A DNA stretch of 15,961 bases from RI-92 sp037384645 (GTDB taxonomy: Bacteria > Pseudomonadota > Gammaproteobacteria > UBA6429 > Thiohalophilaceae), in the NCBI GenBank assembly GCA_037384645.1, contig JARRNT010000052.1, positions 1-15,961 on the forward strand, written 5' to 3'. A model generated the notes under the pieces. The model had not been told where the DNA came from and ran no database searches. It saw only the letters and a program-made list of their open reading frames with translations. Below are positions 8,162 through 15,782 of the stretch, piece after piece. Numbering within the stretch: the first letter of the stretch is position 1; every line of letters begins with the position of its first letter. Made by a program: the position numbers and the translations under genes.

Positions 8162-9274
8162 ATGGATGAGCTCTACATCGGCCTTATGTCAGGTACCAGC
8201 CTGAATGGTGTAGATGCAGTTGTTGTTGAATTTGATCGCCATAATTCCCCGCGACTGCTGCACAGCCACAGCGAAAAATTCCCGGCAACACTCTACTCAA
8301 ATCTGCAGCAACTCATCACCACGCAGGCAACAAGCCTGTCACAACTTGCCAGCATCGATCATGAACTTGCCGTCGTTTACAGTCTGTCGGTCAAGAAGCT
8401 ATTGCACAAAGCCAATCTAACACCATCACACATCCAGGCAATTGGCTGTCATGGTCAGACGATCTACCACCAGCCAGAGGGTGAGCAGCACAACTCGCTG
8501 CAGCTGGGCGATCCGGGGTTTATTACCGAGACCACGGGTATCAGTGTTGTGGCTGATTTTCGCCGGCGAGATATGGCCGTGGGCGGACAGGGCGCACCAC
8601 TGGTACCCGCCTTTCATGCCGACGCCTTTGCTAGTCCGGATTCAAAACGCGTTATTCTTAACATTGGCGGGATTGCCAATATCACGATTATCCCTCCCGC
8701 GGAAAATAGCGCCATTACCGGATTTGATACCGGCCCGGGCAATACCCTGATGGATCAGTGGGCGTTTCATCATCTGAATCAAATCTATGATCATGATGGA
8801 GAGTGGGCAGCCAGCGGTCACATCATCGACGATTTGCTGGAGTCGTTATTGGCCGATGACTATTTCAGGAAAACGCCGCCCAAAAGCACTGGCCGTGAAT
8901 ATTTCAACCTGGCCTGGCTCGAATCATATCTATCTGATTCCTTCAGACCCGAAGACGTTCAGGCCACGCTACTGGAACTCACATGCCAGAGTATTGCCCG
9001 CCATATCACCCAGTATGCCCGGGACACTTCGGAGATCTACATATGCGGTGGTGGTGCTCACAACCGGGCTCTGCGACGCAGGCTCACACAAATTGTTGCC
9101 CCCATGAATGTCGACACCAGCGAAAGACTGGGGATCGATCCCGACTGGGTCGAGGCAGCCGCCTTCGCCTGGCTGGCCAGGCAAACCCTGCACCAGCTGC
9201 CGGGTAACCTGGTCAGTGTCACCGGGGCAAAGCGCCCGGTAGTATTAGGCGGGGTATACCGCACGGCAAACTGA
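8162..9274 (+). CDS. anmK: Anhydro-N-acetylmuramic acid kinase
   Basis: This cytoplasmic enzyme cleaves and phosphorylates 1,6-anhydro-MurNAc with ATP to give MurNAc-6-phosphate, part of peptidoglycan recycling (EC 2.7.1.170). The 370-aa product is the usual length. Family signatures include the N-terminal phosphate-binding GLMSGTSLNGVD (7-18), VADFRRRDMAVGGQGAPLVP (130-149), GFDTGPGN with the likely catalytic aspartate D189 (187-194), and a C-terminal CGGGAHN. It starts 11 bp after the M23 peptidase stop with no strong ribosome site of its own, which suggests coupled translation. Its stop lies one base from the end of the convergent GGDEF-EAL gene. Confidence 0.97.
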   Translation: MDELYIGLMSGTSLNGVDAVVVEFDRHNSPRLLHSHSEKFPATLYSNLQQLITTQATSLSQLASIDHELAVVYSLSVKKLLHKANLTPSHIQAIGCHGQTIYHQPEGEQHNSLQLGDPGFITETTGISVVADFRRRDMAVGGQGAPLVPAFHADAFASPDSKRVILNIGGIANITIIPPAENSAITGFDTGPGNTLMDQWAFHHLNQIYDHDGEWAASGHIIDDLLESLLADDYFRKTPPKSTGREYFNLAWLESYLSDSFRPEDVQATLLELTCQSIARHITQYARDTSEIYICGGGAHNRALRRRLTQIVAPMNVDTSERLGIDPDWVEAAAFAWLARQTLHQLPGNLVSVTGAKRPVVLGGVYRTAN

Positions 9275-9275
9275 T

Positions 9276-11486
9276 TCAGTCGGAATTATTTTTGCCCTTA
9301 ATGACGGTGAAATGGGTTGTAGCCTTCCTGGCTTCAGACTGACGCAAGAGCTGACTGATACGATCCGGGGGCAAGGGGCGACTGATACGGTAACCCTGAA
9401 TCATGTTGCAACCCAGTTTTTCGAGTTGCTTGAGGGTATTTTCGCTTTCCACCCCTTCCGCGGTAACAGTAAGTCCCAGGTTATGCGCCATATCCACGAT
9501 GGAATGAACAATGGATTCGTCGTCTTTATCCGTTGCCATATCCATGACAAAGGATTTATCAATCTTGATTTCCTGTACCTGCAAACGCTTCAGTGTACTC
9601 AATGAAGAGTAGCCCGTGCCAAAATCATCGATGGCAAAGCTGACACCCATTTTACCCAGAGCGGCCAGCACGCCCATTACATGCCCCGGATTACTCATAA
9701 TCACGCTTTCAGTTATCTCAAACTGGATAAAACGATTATCCACGCCAGCCTGGTCCAGTAATTGCGCCAGCTGTTCAGGGAAATCCGGGTCCTGCAGATT
9801 TTGCATGGACAAATTCAGTGAGATCGCCACACCCAGTCCTGCACGATGCCAGGCATCCAGTTGCAATAGTGCCGTGGAGATAACCCAGTATGTCAGCTGC
9901 CGGATCAAGCCAGACTGCTCTGCCATTGGTATAAACTCGGCAGGTGGTATAAAACCGCGGTCCTTGTGCTGCCAGCGAAGCAATGCTTCCAGCCCGACGA
10001 TCCTGCGGGTATCAAGATCGAGCTTGGGCTGATAAAACAACATCAGGTCGTCATTGTGAATGGCATCACGTAACTCCATGATCAGGCTGAGTCGATCAGG
10101 CGTGTGAATATCCAGAATCGCGTTGTAGATGCAGTAACCCAGCTTGTTATTCTTGGCATGATACATGGCTACGTCTGCCGCTTTCAGCAGGATTGAAGTC
10201 GTATTGCCATGCCGGGGAAAAGCGGCAATGCCAAGACTTGCCCCGATACTGAATGCCATATCGGCCAGGTTAAATGGGGCATCAAGCGCTGATTGAATCT
10301 TGCCGGCAACAATACCTGCTCCCTGCTCATCCGTATCAGGTAGCAAAATAGCAAATTCATCTCCGCCCAGGCGCCCGATCAAATCAGTCGGCCGTAAAAC
10401 CGATTGCAAACGCCTGCCGACCGCAACCAGCAGCTGATCACCACAATCATGTCCGAGGGTGTCATTAATTTCCTTGAAACGATCCAGGTCCATCATAATA
10501 ACGGCAAATGTCGAGCCACTGAGCTTGGCATCGGCTATTCCCCGGTTCAGGTTATCCTGGATACAAAAACGGTTAGGCAGATTGGTAAGAGAATCGTGCA
10601 AGGCCAGCTTTTCCAGCTTCTGGTTGGCAACCTCCAGTTCTTCCGTCCGCTGCTCTACACGTTTTTCCAGCGACAGATTCATCTCCTGAATCTGGTTCAG
10701 CATGCCGTCCTTTTCCTGGCTCGTCTGTTTAATATGTTGCATCATCTGGTTAAACGTAACCGCCAGCCGTCCCAGTTCATCATGGGAATACACCTTCACA
10801 TCCTGATCGAGCTTGCCACGGGCAACCCGATGCGCGCCCCGCACCAGTTGCTGGATTGGTCTCAGGGTATAGATACGGAATACGACATAAATACCAAAAC
10901 CCAGCAATACACTGAACAGTGTGCTCGCCAGTATCGTACTGAATAGCTGATTGCGGCTCTGGGCCTGCATCCGAACCTTGCTGATGCCCATCACGAAATG
11001 ACCAAGTACCTTTTTATCAAAAATAATGGGATAGCGCAGATGTATAATTTGTCGATTTTTTCCCAGTCTGGAAATAATATGTTTTGCATCCACCTCGTTT
11101 TTCTCATTAATCATGTCTGAGACAAAGGTATTTCGTTTCTCTACATAGGACGCGAGAGCATTACCCCTGGGGGAGAAAATCGCAGCATATACCACGTCTT
11201 CTCCATCACCGATTTCCTGCATATAATTGTTCAGCGAATTGTAGTCATGGGAGAGCATGGATTCCTGCGCGATATCCGCCACAAAGCTGCCAAGCATGGC
11301 ATTTTGTGTTTTGAGGTTACTGACATTTACCGTCACCTGTGAGCGGTAATTAATATAAGCGCTGATACTCATCAGGACAAAAACAACCACCACGGTCAGC
11401 GAAACAAACTTGGCGACCAGGCTATTTCGCCAGAATACGCAAAAGGAGTCTGTGTTTTCCTGTTCCTGCATAGAGTCAGTTACCAA
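9276..11486 (-). CDS. Membrane GGDEF-EAL protein (c-di-GMP synthesis/degradation)
   Basis: This inner-membrane protein of up to 736 aa contains both c-di-GMP enzyme domains. Order: TM1 (about 25-45), periplasmic sensor (about 46-178), TM2 (about 182-204), HAMP (about 205-257), coiled coil (about 258-293), GGDEF (about 295-455) and EAL (about 463-715). The cyclase site is canonical GGDEF (374-378), with an RPTD inhibitory site (365-368) five residues before it. The phosphodiesterase residues are also present: E500 in EALLRW, N558, E590, D620/D621 in DDFGTGYSS, K641 and E677. Either activity or both could therefore operate. The coordinates use a TTG start; the ATG at 11471, five codons later, is an equally plausible start and neither has a good ribosome site. 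It is preceded by its own candidate promoter. Confidence 0.94.
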   Translation of the reverse strand: MVTDSMQEQENTDSFCVFWRNSLVAKFVSLTVVVVFVLMSISAYINYRSQVTVNVSNLKTQNAMLGSFVADIAQESMLSHDYNSLNNYMQEIGDGEDVVYAAIFSPRGNALASYVEKRNTFVSDMINEKNEVDAKHIISRLGKNRQIIHLRYPIIFDKKVLGHFVMGISKVRMQAQSRNQLFSTILASTLFSVLLGFGIYVVFRIYTLRPIQQLVRGAHRVARGKLDQDVKVYSHDELGRLAVTFNQMMQHIKQTSQEKDGMLNQIQEMNLSLEKRVEQRTEELEVANQKLEKLALHDSLTNLPNRFCIQDNLNRGIADAKLSGSTFAVIMMDLDRFKEINDTLGHDCGDQLLVAVGRRLQSVLRPTDLIGRLGGDEFAILLPDTDEQGAGIVAGKIQSALDAPFNLADMAFSIGASLGIAAFPRHGNTTSILLKAADVAMYHAKNNKLGYCIYNAILDIHTPDRLSLIMELRDAIHNDDLMLFYQPKLDLDTRRIVGLEALLRWQHKDRGFIPPAEFIPMAEQSGLIRQLTYWVISTALLQLDAWHRAGLGVAISLNLSMQNLQDPDFPEQLAQLLDQAGVDNRFIQFEITESVIMSNPGHVMGVLAALGKMGVSFAIDDFGTGYSSLSTLKRLQVQEIKIDKSFVMDMATDKDDESIVHSIVDMAHNLGLTVTAEGVESENTLKQLEKLGCNMIQGYRISRPLPPDRISQLLRQSEARKATTHFTVIKGKNNSD

Positions 11487-11545
11487 GTTTGTTCAGGGAG
11501 TTGATGATTGCCCGATATTGATCGTAATCACTCCGGTTATTATTC

Positions 11546-11573
11546 ATTATATTGTCAGAAACCCGGTTGTCTG
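11546..11573 (-). promoter_or_regulatory. Candidate promoter of the GGDEF-EAL gene
   Basis: On the minus strand CAGACA (11568-11573) is followed after 16 bp by a perfect TATAAT (11546-11551), giving a start near 11539 and a 50-70 nt leader. It lies downstream of a GC-rich dyad, GGCCCG/CGGGCC (11576-11581 and 11590-11595), in the gap after the citrate synthase gene. That dyad has no T-run but may still hinder read-through. Confidence 0.5.
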
Positions 11574-11634
11574 CTGGCCCGCCCCGGTACGGGCCGGCAC
11601 AGTAATTATCTTTATTCTTCGGCGACTTTAATTG

Positions 11635-12795
11635 TTATTTGCGTAATTCTATCGGGACATAATCCCGAATCGGTTCGCCGGTATACACCTGCGTCGGTCT
11701 GAAAATCCGGTTATCGGCAAGCTGTTCCCGCCAGTGTGCCAGCCAGCCGGCAGAACGCGCCACGGCAAATATCGCCGTATATTGATCCGCGGGGATGCCC
11801 ATTTCGTTATAAAGAATCCCGGAATAAAAATCCACGTTGGGGTACACCCCCTTGTGCGCCAGACGGTCCTCACACACTTTTTCCACCATCTTGGCCGTTT
11901 CCAGCAAGGGGTTCACATTACTAGTGTGGGCTTCCATGACCTTGTCCACCAGCTTCTCCAGGATCTTGGCGCGCGGGTCCTTGGTCTTGTACTCGCGGTG
12001 TCCCATGCCCCAAATCTTTTCCTTATTTGCCAGCTTGCTATCGACGTATTCTTCTACCTTGTCAGGCGAACCGATCTCTTCCAGCATTTCCAGCACCTTC
12101 TGATTGGCCCCGCCATGCAGGGGACCGGACAGGGTACCAATTGCCGCGGAGATCACACTGTAGGGACTGGCCAGGGTCGAACCGGTGACCAGGACTGAAA
12201 ACGTAGAGGCATTGATGGTGTGTTCGGCATGCAGGATCAGGCAAACGTCCATGATGCGCGCCATCAACGGATCCGGCTCTTTACCGGTAAACATGTAGAG
12301 AAAATTCTCGGCGTAATTAAGATCCTTGCGCGGTTCCGGCGGTTCGTAACCGTTACGCAGGTGTTCCCACATCGCCACGATGGTGCTCATGCGGGCGATG
12401 ATCTTGACGGTCATATTGTGGATGTAATCCAGGTCACCACAGGCATCGGCACCGGTCAGGCATTCATTACCCGGGTAAAACATGCCCAGGCTGGCCACCG
12501 CGGTCTGCAGCATTTCCATCGGGTGTCCCGAGTTCGGGAAGGTTTTCATCAGGTCACGGATGTGAAACTGGGTGCGGCGGTTATGGCGCAGGCGCTGCTC
12601 AAAATCCTCCAGTTGAGCCCTGGTCGGCAATTTACCATCGAGCAACAACAGGCTGCTTTCTTCAAAAGTGCTGTTTTCGGCCAGCTGCTCAATCGGGTAG
12701 CCGCGATAGGCAAGGATGCCCTTTTCGCCATCGATATCGGAGATATTCGATTTGGTGGCGGGGACACCGGCCAAACCCGGTAGGTATTCACTCAT
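11635..12795 (-). CDS. gltA: Citrate synthase (short, ~380-aa type)
   Basis: This enzyme condenses acetyl-CoA and oxaloacetate to citrate, the entry step of the TCA cycle (EC 2.3.3.16). The 386-aa product carries the active-site pattern: H189/H192 in LHAEHTINAST, H227 in GPLHGGANQK, H266 in GMGHREYKTKDPRA and D322 in YPNVDFYSGILY. The length and sequence style resemble the shorter dimeric citrate synthases of Gram-positive bacteria, cyanobacteria and archaea more than the ~427-aa NADH-sensitive hexameric GltA of E. coli. 2-Methylcitrate synthase is the main alternative, but no prp gene lies nearby. AGGGAG is placed 8 nt before the ATG. The symbol gltA denotes function; citZ-type would describe the form better. 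Confidence 0.93.
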   Translation of the reverse strand: MSEYLPGLAGVPATKSNISDIDGEKGILAYRGYPIEQLAENSTFEESSLLLLDGKLPTRAQLEDFEQRLRHNRRTQFHIRDLMKTFPNSGHPMEMLQTAVASLGMFYPGNECLTGADACGDLDYIHNMTVKIIARMSTIVAMWEHLRNGYEPPEPRKDLNYAENFLYMFTGKEPDPLMARIMDVCLILHAEHTINASTFSVLVTGSTLASPYSVISAAIGTLSGPLHGGANQKVLEMLEEIGSPDKVEEYVDSKLANKEKIWGMGHREYKTKDPRAKILEKLVDKVMEAHTSNVNPLLETAKMVEKVCEDRLAHKGVYPNVDFYSGILYNEMGIPADQYTAIFAVARSAGWLAHWREQLADNRIFRPTQVYTGEPIRDYVPIELRK

Positions 12796-12916
12796 AGCAT
12801 GTACTCCCTAACGTTACCGCGACAATGCCAGACGTCACCTGAGCTCAAATATTAGACAACCGCAAATGGTCCGCGGTATCAACCAGATTACGATTTAGAT
12901 AAGACAGCAGGGGAAA

Positions 12917-12949
12917 GGATAGCACACCGGCCCCTGCCGGAGGCTATCC
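12917..12949 (-). terminator. Hairpin downstream of erpA
   Basis: GGATAGC (12917-12923) pairs perfectly with GCTATCC (12943-12949), and an inner CCGG/CCGG stem tightens the loop. It lies 27 bp past the erpA stop, and on the minus strand the hairpin is followed by TTTCCCC, a short and interrupted T-run. This makes a moderate rho-independent terminator that would separate erpA from the citrate synthase gene. Confidence 0.5.
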
Positions 12950-12975
12950 AAGAGACTGATAATACTATTGTTTGA

Positions 12976-13329
12976 TTAAACGGAGAATGACGAACCGCAA
13001 CCACAGGTGGTGGTCGCGTTAGGGTTGCGGATCACAAACTGGGAACCGGACAGGTCTTCCTTGTAGTCGATCTCGGCACCGACCAGGTACTGGAAACTCA
13101 TCGGATCGACCAGCAATGTGACGCCCTCGGTCACCACCACGGTATCGCCATCCTGCTGATTTTCATCAAAGGTAAAGCCGTACTGGAACCCGGAACAACC
13201 GCCACCGGTAATGAAAACGCGCAGCTTCAGGTTGTCATTACCCTCTTCGGCAATCAACTGCTTGACCTTGTGAGCGGCGTTATCCGTAAACACCAGATCG
13301 GACGTGGCTGTAGCTACTGCTTCACTCAT
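12976..13329 (-). CDS. erpA: Iron-sulfur cluster insertion protein ErpA
   Basis: This A-type carrier receives Fe-S clusters from the assembly machinery and delivers them to apoproteins, classically IspG/IspH in isoprenoid synthesis. The 117-aa product is the normal length and has the three conserved cysteines: C45 in GGGCSGF, and C109 and C111 in the C-terminal CGCG. The sequence around VDPMSFQYL.GAEIDY is typical of ErpA. AGGT lies 5 nt before the ATG. It is probably transcribed from its own promoter between it and the bactofilin gene, where an IscR-like site is seen, and it is followed by a hairpin. IscA is the alternative paralogue, but the extended acidic N-terminus and the gene context favour ErpA. 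Confidence 0.97.
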   Translation of the reverse strand: MSEAVATATSDLVFTDNAAHKVKQLIAEEGNDNLKLRVFITGGGCSGFQYGFTFDENQQDGDTVVVTEGVTLLVDPMSFQYLVGAEIDYKEDLSGSQFVIRNPNATTTCGCGSSFSV

Positions 13330-13379
13330 TGCATACCTCGTAAAACGTAGGGTTTACCCATAGAATTTAGATGGCTATT

Positions 13380-13408
13380 AATATATCACTTTCCAGTTAA
13401 TATGGGAA
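13380..13408 (-). promoter_or_regulatory. Candidate erpA promoter
   Basis: On the minus strand TTCCCA (13403-13408) is followed after 17 bp by TATATT (13380-13385). This gives a start near 13373 and a leader of roughly 43 nt before the erpA ATG. It lies in the 94-bp gap after the bactofilin stop, so erpA need not depend on the argC promoter. Confidence 0.5.
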
Positions 13409-13431
13409 TACCTAGTAAATTTATCAAGTAT
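13408..13431 (-). promoter_or_regulatory. IscR-like (type 1) operator candidate upstream of erpA
   Basis: This 24-nt imperfect dyad on the minus strand begins ATACTTGA and ends TAGGTAT around an A/T-rich centre (TAAATTTAC). It agrees with the first eight positions of the E. coli IscR type 1 consensus (ATASYYGA), the A/T core, and, with a one-base gap, the closing half. It abuts and overlaps by one base the -35 of the erpA promoter, and overlaps the bactofilin stop codon. IscR, a [2Fe-2S] regulator, is known to control erpA in E. coli. No iscR gene is in the window, so binding is inferred. Confidence 0.4.
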
Positions 13432-13840
13432 TCGTGGCGCTATTTGGCTCTTTTTTCGGCAGACTAACCACGGATTTCTCCGCCCGGTGCACCAGGTTGC
13501 CATTCACTTCGGCGCCCATGGCCATTTCGATCAGGCTGTAATACACGTTGCCATGAACCTGGGCCTGGGCCGCCAGTTCCACGTGCGACAGGGCATGGAC
13601 ATCGCCGATGACGGAGCCATTGACCACGACGTTCGGTACCTTGACCTCACCTTCGATGGTGCCACGCTCGCTCAGGGTCAGCACGGAATCTTCGCCTTCC
13701 GCGGCAATGACATTACCCTTGACCTTGCCATCCACATGCAGGCCGCCGCTGAATACAACATCACCACGGATTTCGGTATTTTGCCCAATCAGAGAATCGA
13801 TTTTGGCTGTTGGTTTCGGTTTCTTTGCATTACCCCACAT
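13424..13840 (-). CDS. Bactofilin (polymer-forming cytoskeletal protein)
   Basis: Bactofilins self-assemble into nucleotide-independent filaments that scaffold cell-shape and wall enzymes at the inner face of the membrane. The 138-aa product has a lysine-rich N-terminal tail (about 1-15), a beta-helical core (about 16-118) with hydrophobic/glycine periodicity (for example GDVVFSGGLHVDGKVKGNV), and a short polar C-terminal tail, as the family (formerly DUF583) requires. GGAGAAAGGA lies just upstream of the ATG in the 12-bp gap after the preceding gene, so it is cotranscribed with the coiled-coil membrane protein and argC. The adjoining membrane protein is a natural candidate anchor or partner. 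A family member is certain; which shape function it serves is not. Confidence 0.95.
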   Translation of the reverse strand: MWGNAKKPKPTAKIDSLIGQNTEIRGDVVFSGGLHVDGKVKGNVIAAEGEDSVLTLSERGTIEGEVKVPNVVVNGSVIGDVHALSHVELAAQAQVHGNVYYSLIEMAMGAEVNGNLVHRAEKSVVSLPKKEPNSATNT

Positions 13841-13852
13841 GGGTCCTTTCTC

Positions 13853-14566
13853 CTATTTCATTTTGGGCCAGTCGAAAGTCTTTTCGAGCGGGTCCTGTCT
13901 GGCTCTTCGATTGCGTGAAATCACTTTAATGGTAACACGCTGCGGTTTAAATCCTTGCGGCAACTGAATATCGCCTTCAATGTTCTGAAAATAGCGGAAT
14001 CTGAAATTCTCATGCCGGAGGTGTTTATCACTCACGTCGCTCAGGCTTAGTACCTTGGCTACATGGTTCTGAATGCCTTCGAAAGCAAAAGTCAGATAGC
14101 CGCGCGTCGTGCGGTCATCCTTAAGCACCTGCGTCAATATAACTTTATAGCGGAATCCTCTAGCTTTTCCATTCGGTTCCACCTTGAATCGCTGCAGGTG
14201 CAGGCCCTGCGCCGCATCCCGTGGCGATACGATACCTCGGTAAAAGGCCAATTCCTCTTTCAGCTCCAGGATTTCGCCCTGCAAGACTTTTAAGTTGGTA
14301 TCCAGGTCCTGGTAGGCCTTGCGTTTAATCTGTGCATCCCGCACCAACACAGCCTTATCTTCCTGCAGGCTAGCAAGCTGTCCTTTCATATCCCGGTTCT
14401 GTTGGAGCAGCTGCTTGTGTTCCTTCACTGCCTTGAAACTGTCATATCCCGCGCTATAGCGCCCGTATTCAAACAATGCCCAGGCGACCAGTATCAGCAC
14501 CAACAGCAGCAAACCGCTAACCACGCGGCTACGCCAGGGGTGATAAGCTTTAACGACCAATGTCAT
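13853..14566 (-). CDS. Membrane-anchored coiled-coil protein, probably DUF6776
   Basis: The function is unknown. The 237-aa protein has a short basic cytoplasmic N-terminus, one membrane segment (about 14-34, VVSGLLLLVLILVAWALF), a long coiled coil (about 45-108) and a C-terminal globular domain rich in beta-type patterns (about 110-237). The positive-inside rule puts the coiled coil and C-terminal domain in the periplasm. I recall this architecture, upstream of bactofilin and erpA in gammaproteobacteria, as DUF6776, though I cannot confirm the family number. Its ATG directly follows the argC stop (TGAATG), which suggests translational coupling. It resembles the membrane-plus-coiled-coil part of bactofilin-linked wall peptidases such as LmdC, but there is no M23 domain here. 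Confidence 0.85.
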   Translation of the reverse strand: MTLVVKAYHPWRSRVVSGLLLLVLILVAWALFEYGRYSAGYDSFKAVKEHKQLLQQNRDMKGQLASLQEDKAVLVRDAQIKRKAYQDLDTNLKVLQGEILELKEELAFYRGIVSPRDAAQGLHLQRFKVEPNGKARGFRYKVILTQVLKDDRTTRGYLTFAFEGIQNHVAKVLSLSDVSDKHLRHENFRFRYFQNIEGDIQLPQGFKPQRVTIKVISRNRRARQDPLEKTFDWPKMK

Positions 14567-15598
14567 TCAGGGCACCAACGCAATAGACTTCAGACCGGTG
14601 GTCTCATCCAGACCGAACATAATATTCATATTTTGCACGGCCTGGCCGGCGGCGCCTTTGACCAAGTTATCAATCACCGACAAAATTACCACCATGTCAC
14701 CGCCTGGCGGGACATGGACTGCAATCCGACAGAAATTCGCGCCACGTACACTCCGGGTCTCTGGCAGGCTACCTGCCGGCATGACGTCGACAAAAGGTTC
14801 TGACGTATAACGTTGTTCGTACAATGCCTGTAAATCTTGACCGGTTTTTGTCAGAGGTGCGTACAGGGTCGCATGAATTCCCCGAATCATCGGCGTCAGG
14901 TGCGGTACGAAGGTCAGCCCGACCGTTGCCTCCGTCATCTGGCGCAGGCCCTGGCGGATTTCCGGCCAGTGACGGTGGCCCTGTACACCATAGGCCTTCA
15001 TGCTTTCACTGGTTTCGCATAACAAATAGTCAACCTTGGCGCCACGCCCGGCGCCACTGACTCCGGATTTGGCATCGGCAATCAGCCGGGTCGTGTCGAC
15101 CAGGCCCTGTTCCAGCAGGGGCATGAATCCCAGCTGCACCGCCGTGGGATAACAGCCCGGATTCGCGACCAGGGCGGCCTTGCGAATATGTTCACGATTG
15201 ACCTCGGGCAGGCCATACACGGCATCCGCCAACAGGGCCGGACAGGCATGCGGTTCGCCGTACCATTGCTGCCATTCTGCCTCGTCGCGCAGGCGAAAAT
15301 CCGCAGCCAGGTCGATCACCCGCACCCCGGCCTTGAGCAGGTCCGGCACCAGTTTCATGGCGGTACCATTCGGCGTGGCAAAGAACACCAGGTCACAGTT
15401 CTCCAGGCCGGCCGCGTCCGGCGTGCTGAAATCCAGATCGACGTAGCCGCGCAGATTGGGAAACATATCGGCTACCGCCGTACCCGCCTCGGAGCGGGAG
15501 GTAATCGCCGCCAGTTCTACCTGCGGATGGGCGGCCAACAGCCGCAACAGCTCGACCCCGGTATATCCGGTGCCACCGACGATGCCCACTTTTATCAT
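14567..15598 (-). CDS. argC: N-acetyl-gamma-glutamyl-phosphate reductase
   Basis: This cytoplasmic enzyme performs the third step of arginine synthesis, reducing N-acetyl-glutamyl-phosphate to the semialdehyde with NADPH (EC 1.2.1.38). The 343-aa product has the nucleotide-binding GGTGYTG near its start (8-14) and the catalytic cysteine C149 in NPGCYPTA. The frame is open 20 codons further upstream. I chose the ATG at 15598 because it begins at the family's usual MIKVGIVGGTGYTG and has AAGGACAGG just upstream. The stop is fused to the next gene's start (TGAATG). It heads the minus-strand run argC, coiled-coil protein, bactofilin, and is divergent from the chloride channel gene. Confidence 0.97.
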   Translation of the reverse strand: MIKVGIVGGTGYTGVELLRLLAAHPQVELAAITSRSEAGTAVADMFPNLRGYVDLDFSTPDAAGLENCDLVFFATPNGTAMKLVPDLLKAGVRVIDLAADFRLRDEAEWQQWYGEPHACPALLADAVYGLPEVNREHIRKAALVANPGCYPTAVQLGFMPLLEQGLVDTTRLIADAKSGVSGAGRGAKVDYLLCETSESMKAYGVQGHRHWPEIRQGLRQMTEATVGLTFVPHLTPMIRGIHATLYAPLTKTGQDLQALYEQRYTSEPFVDVMPAGSLPETRSVRGANFCRIAVHVPPGGDMVVILSVIDNLVKGAAGQAVQNMNIMFGLDETTGLKSIALVP

Positions 15599-15782
15599 TA
15601 CGATTGCCTGTCCTTCATCAATTTGCCAAAACGAAATAATACTGATCTCTGCCAACAAACGAAATTGTTTCTTGATTCAACGGTATGCAGCCGGGTGTTT
15701 GAGTGGAATATCGGGGAATCAGGGCATTCTTCAAGGTATAGGATTTGCCTTTGTTCGTCAGCCTCACTAAGCTACGCGACCT

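Noticed and set aside
11576..11595. GC-rich hairpin as the citrate synthase terminator
   Set aside because: The stem is good, but no T-run follows on the minus strand and the -35 of the next promoter begins three bases beyond it; kept only as a note under that promoter.
12220..12783. 187-codon plus-strand frame
   Set aside because: It is antisense to citrate synthase, whose catalytic residues are all present on the minus strand.
12867..12960. CRISPR or other repeat array in intergenic DNA
   Set aside because: Only a single hairpin and a short inverted repeat occur; there is no direct repeat unit with regular spacing anywhere in the window.
15599..15658. 20-codon N-terminal extension of argC
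   Set aside because: The family begins at the MIKVGIVGG segment, and the ATG at 15598 has a ribosome site; the extension shows no targeting signal.
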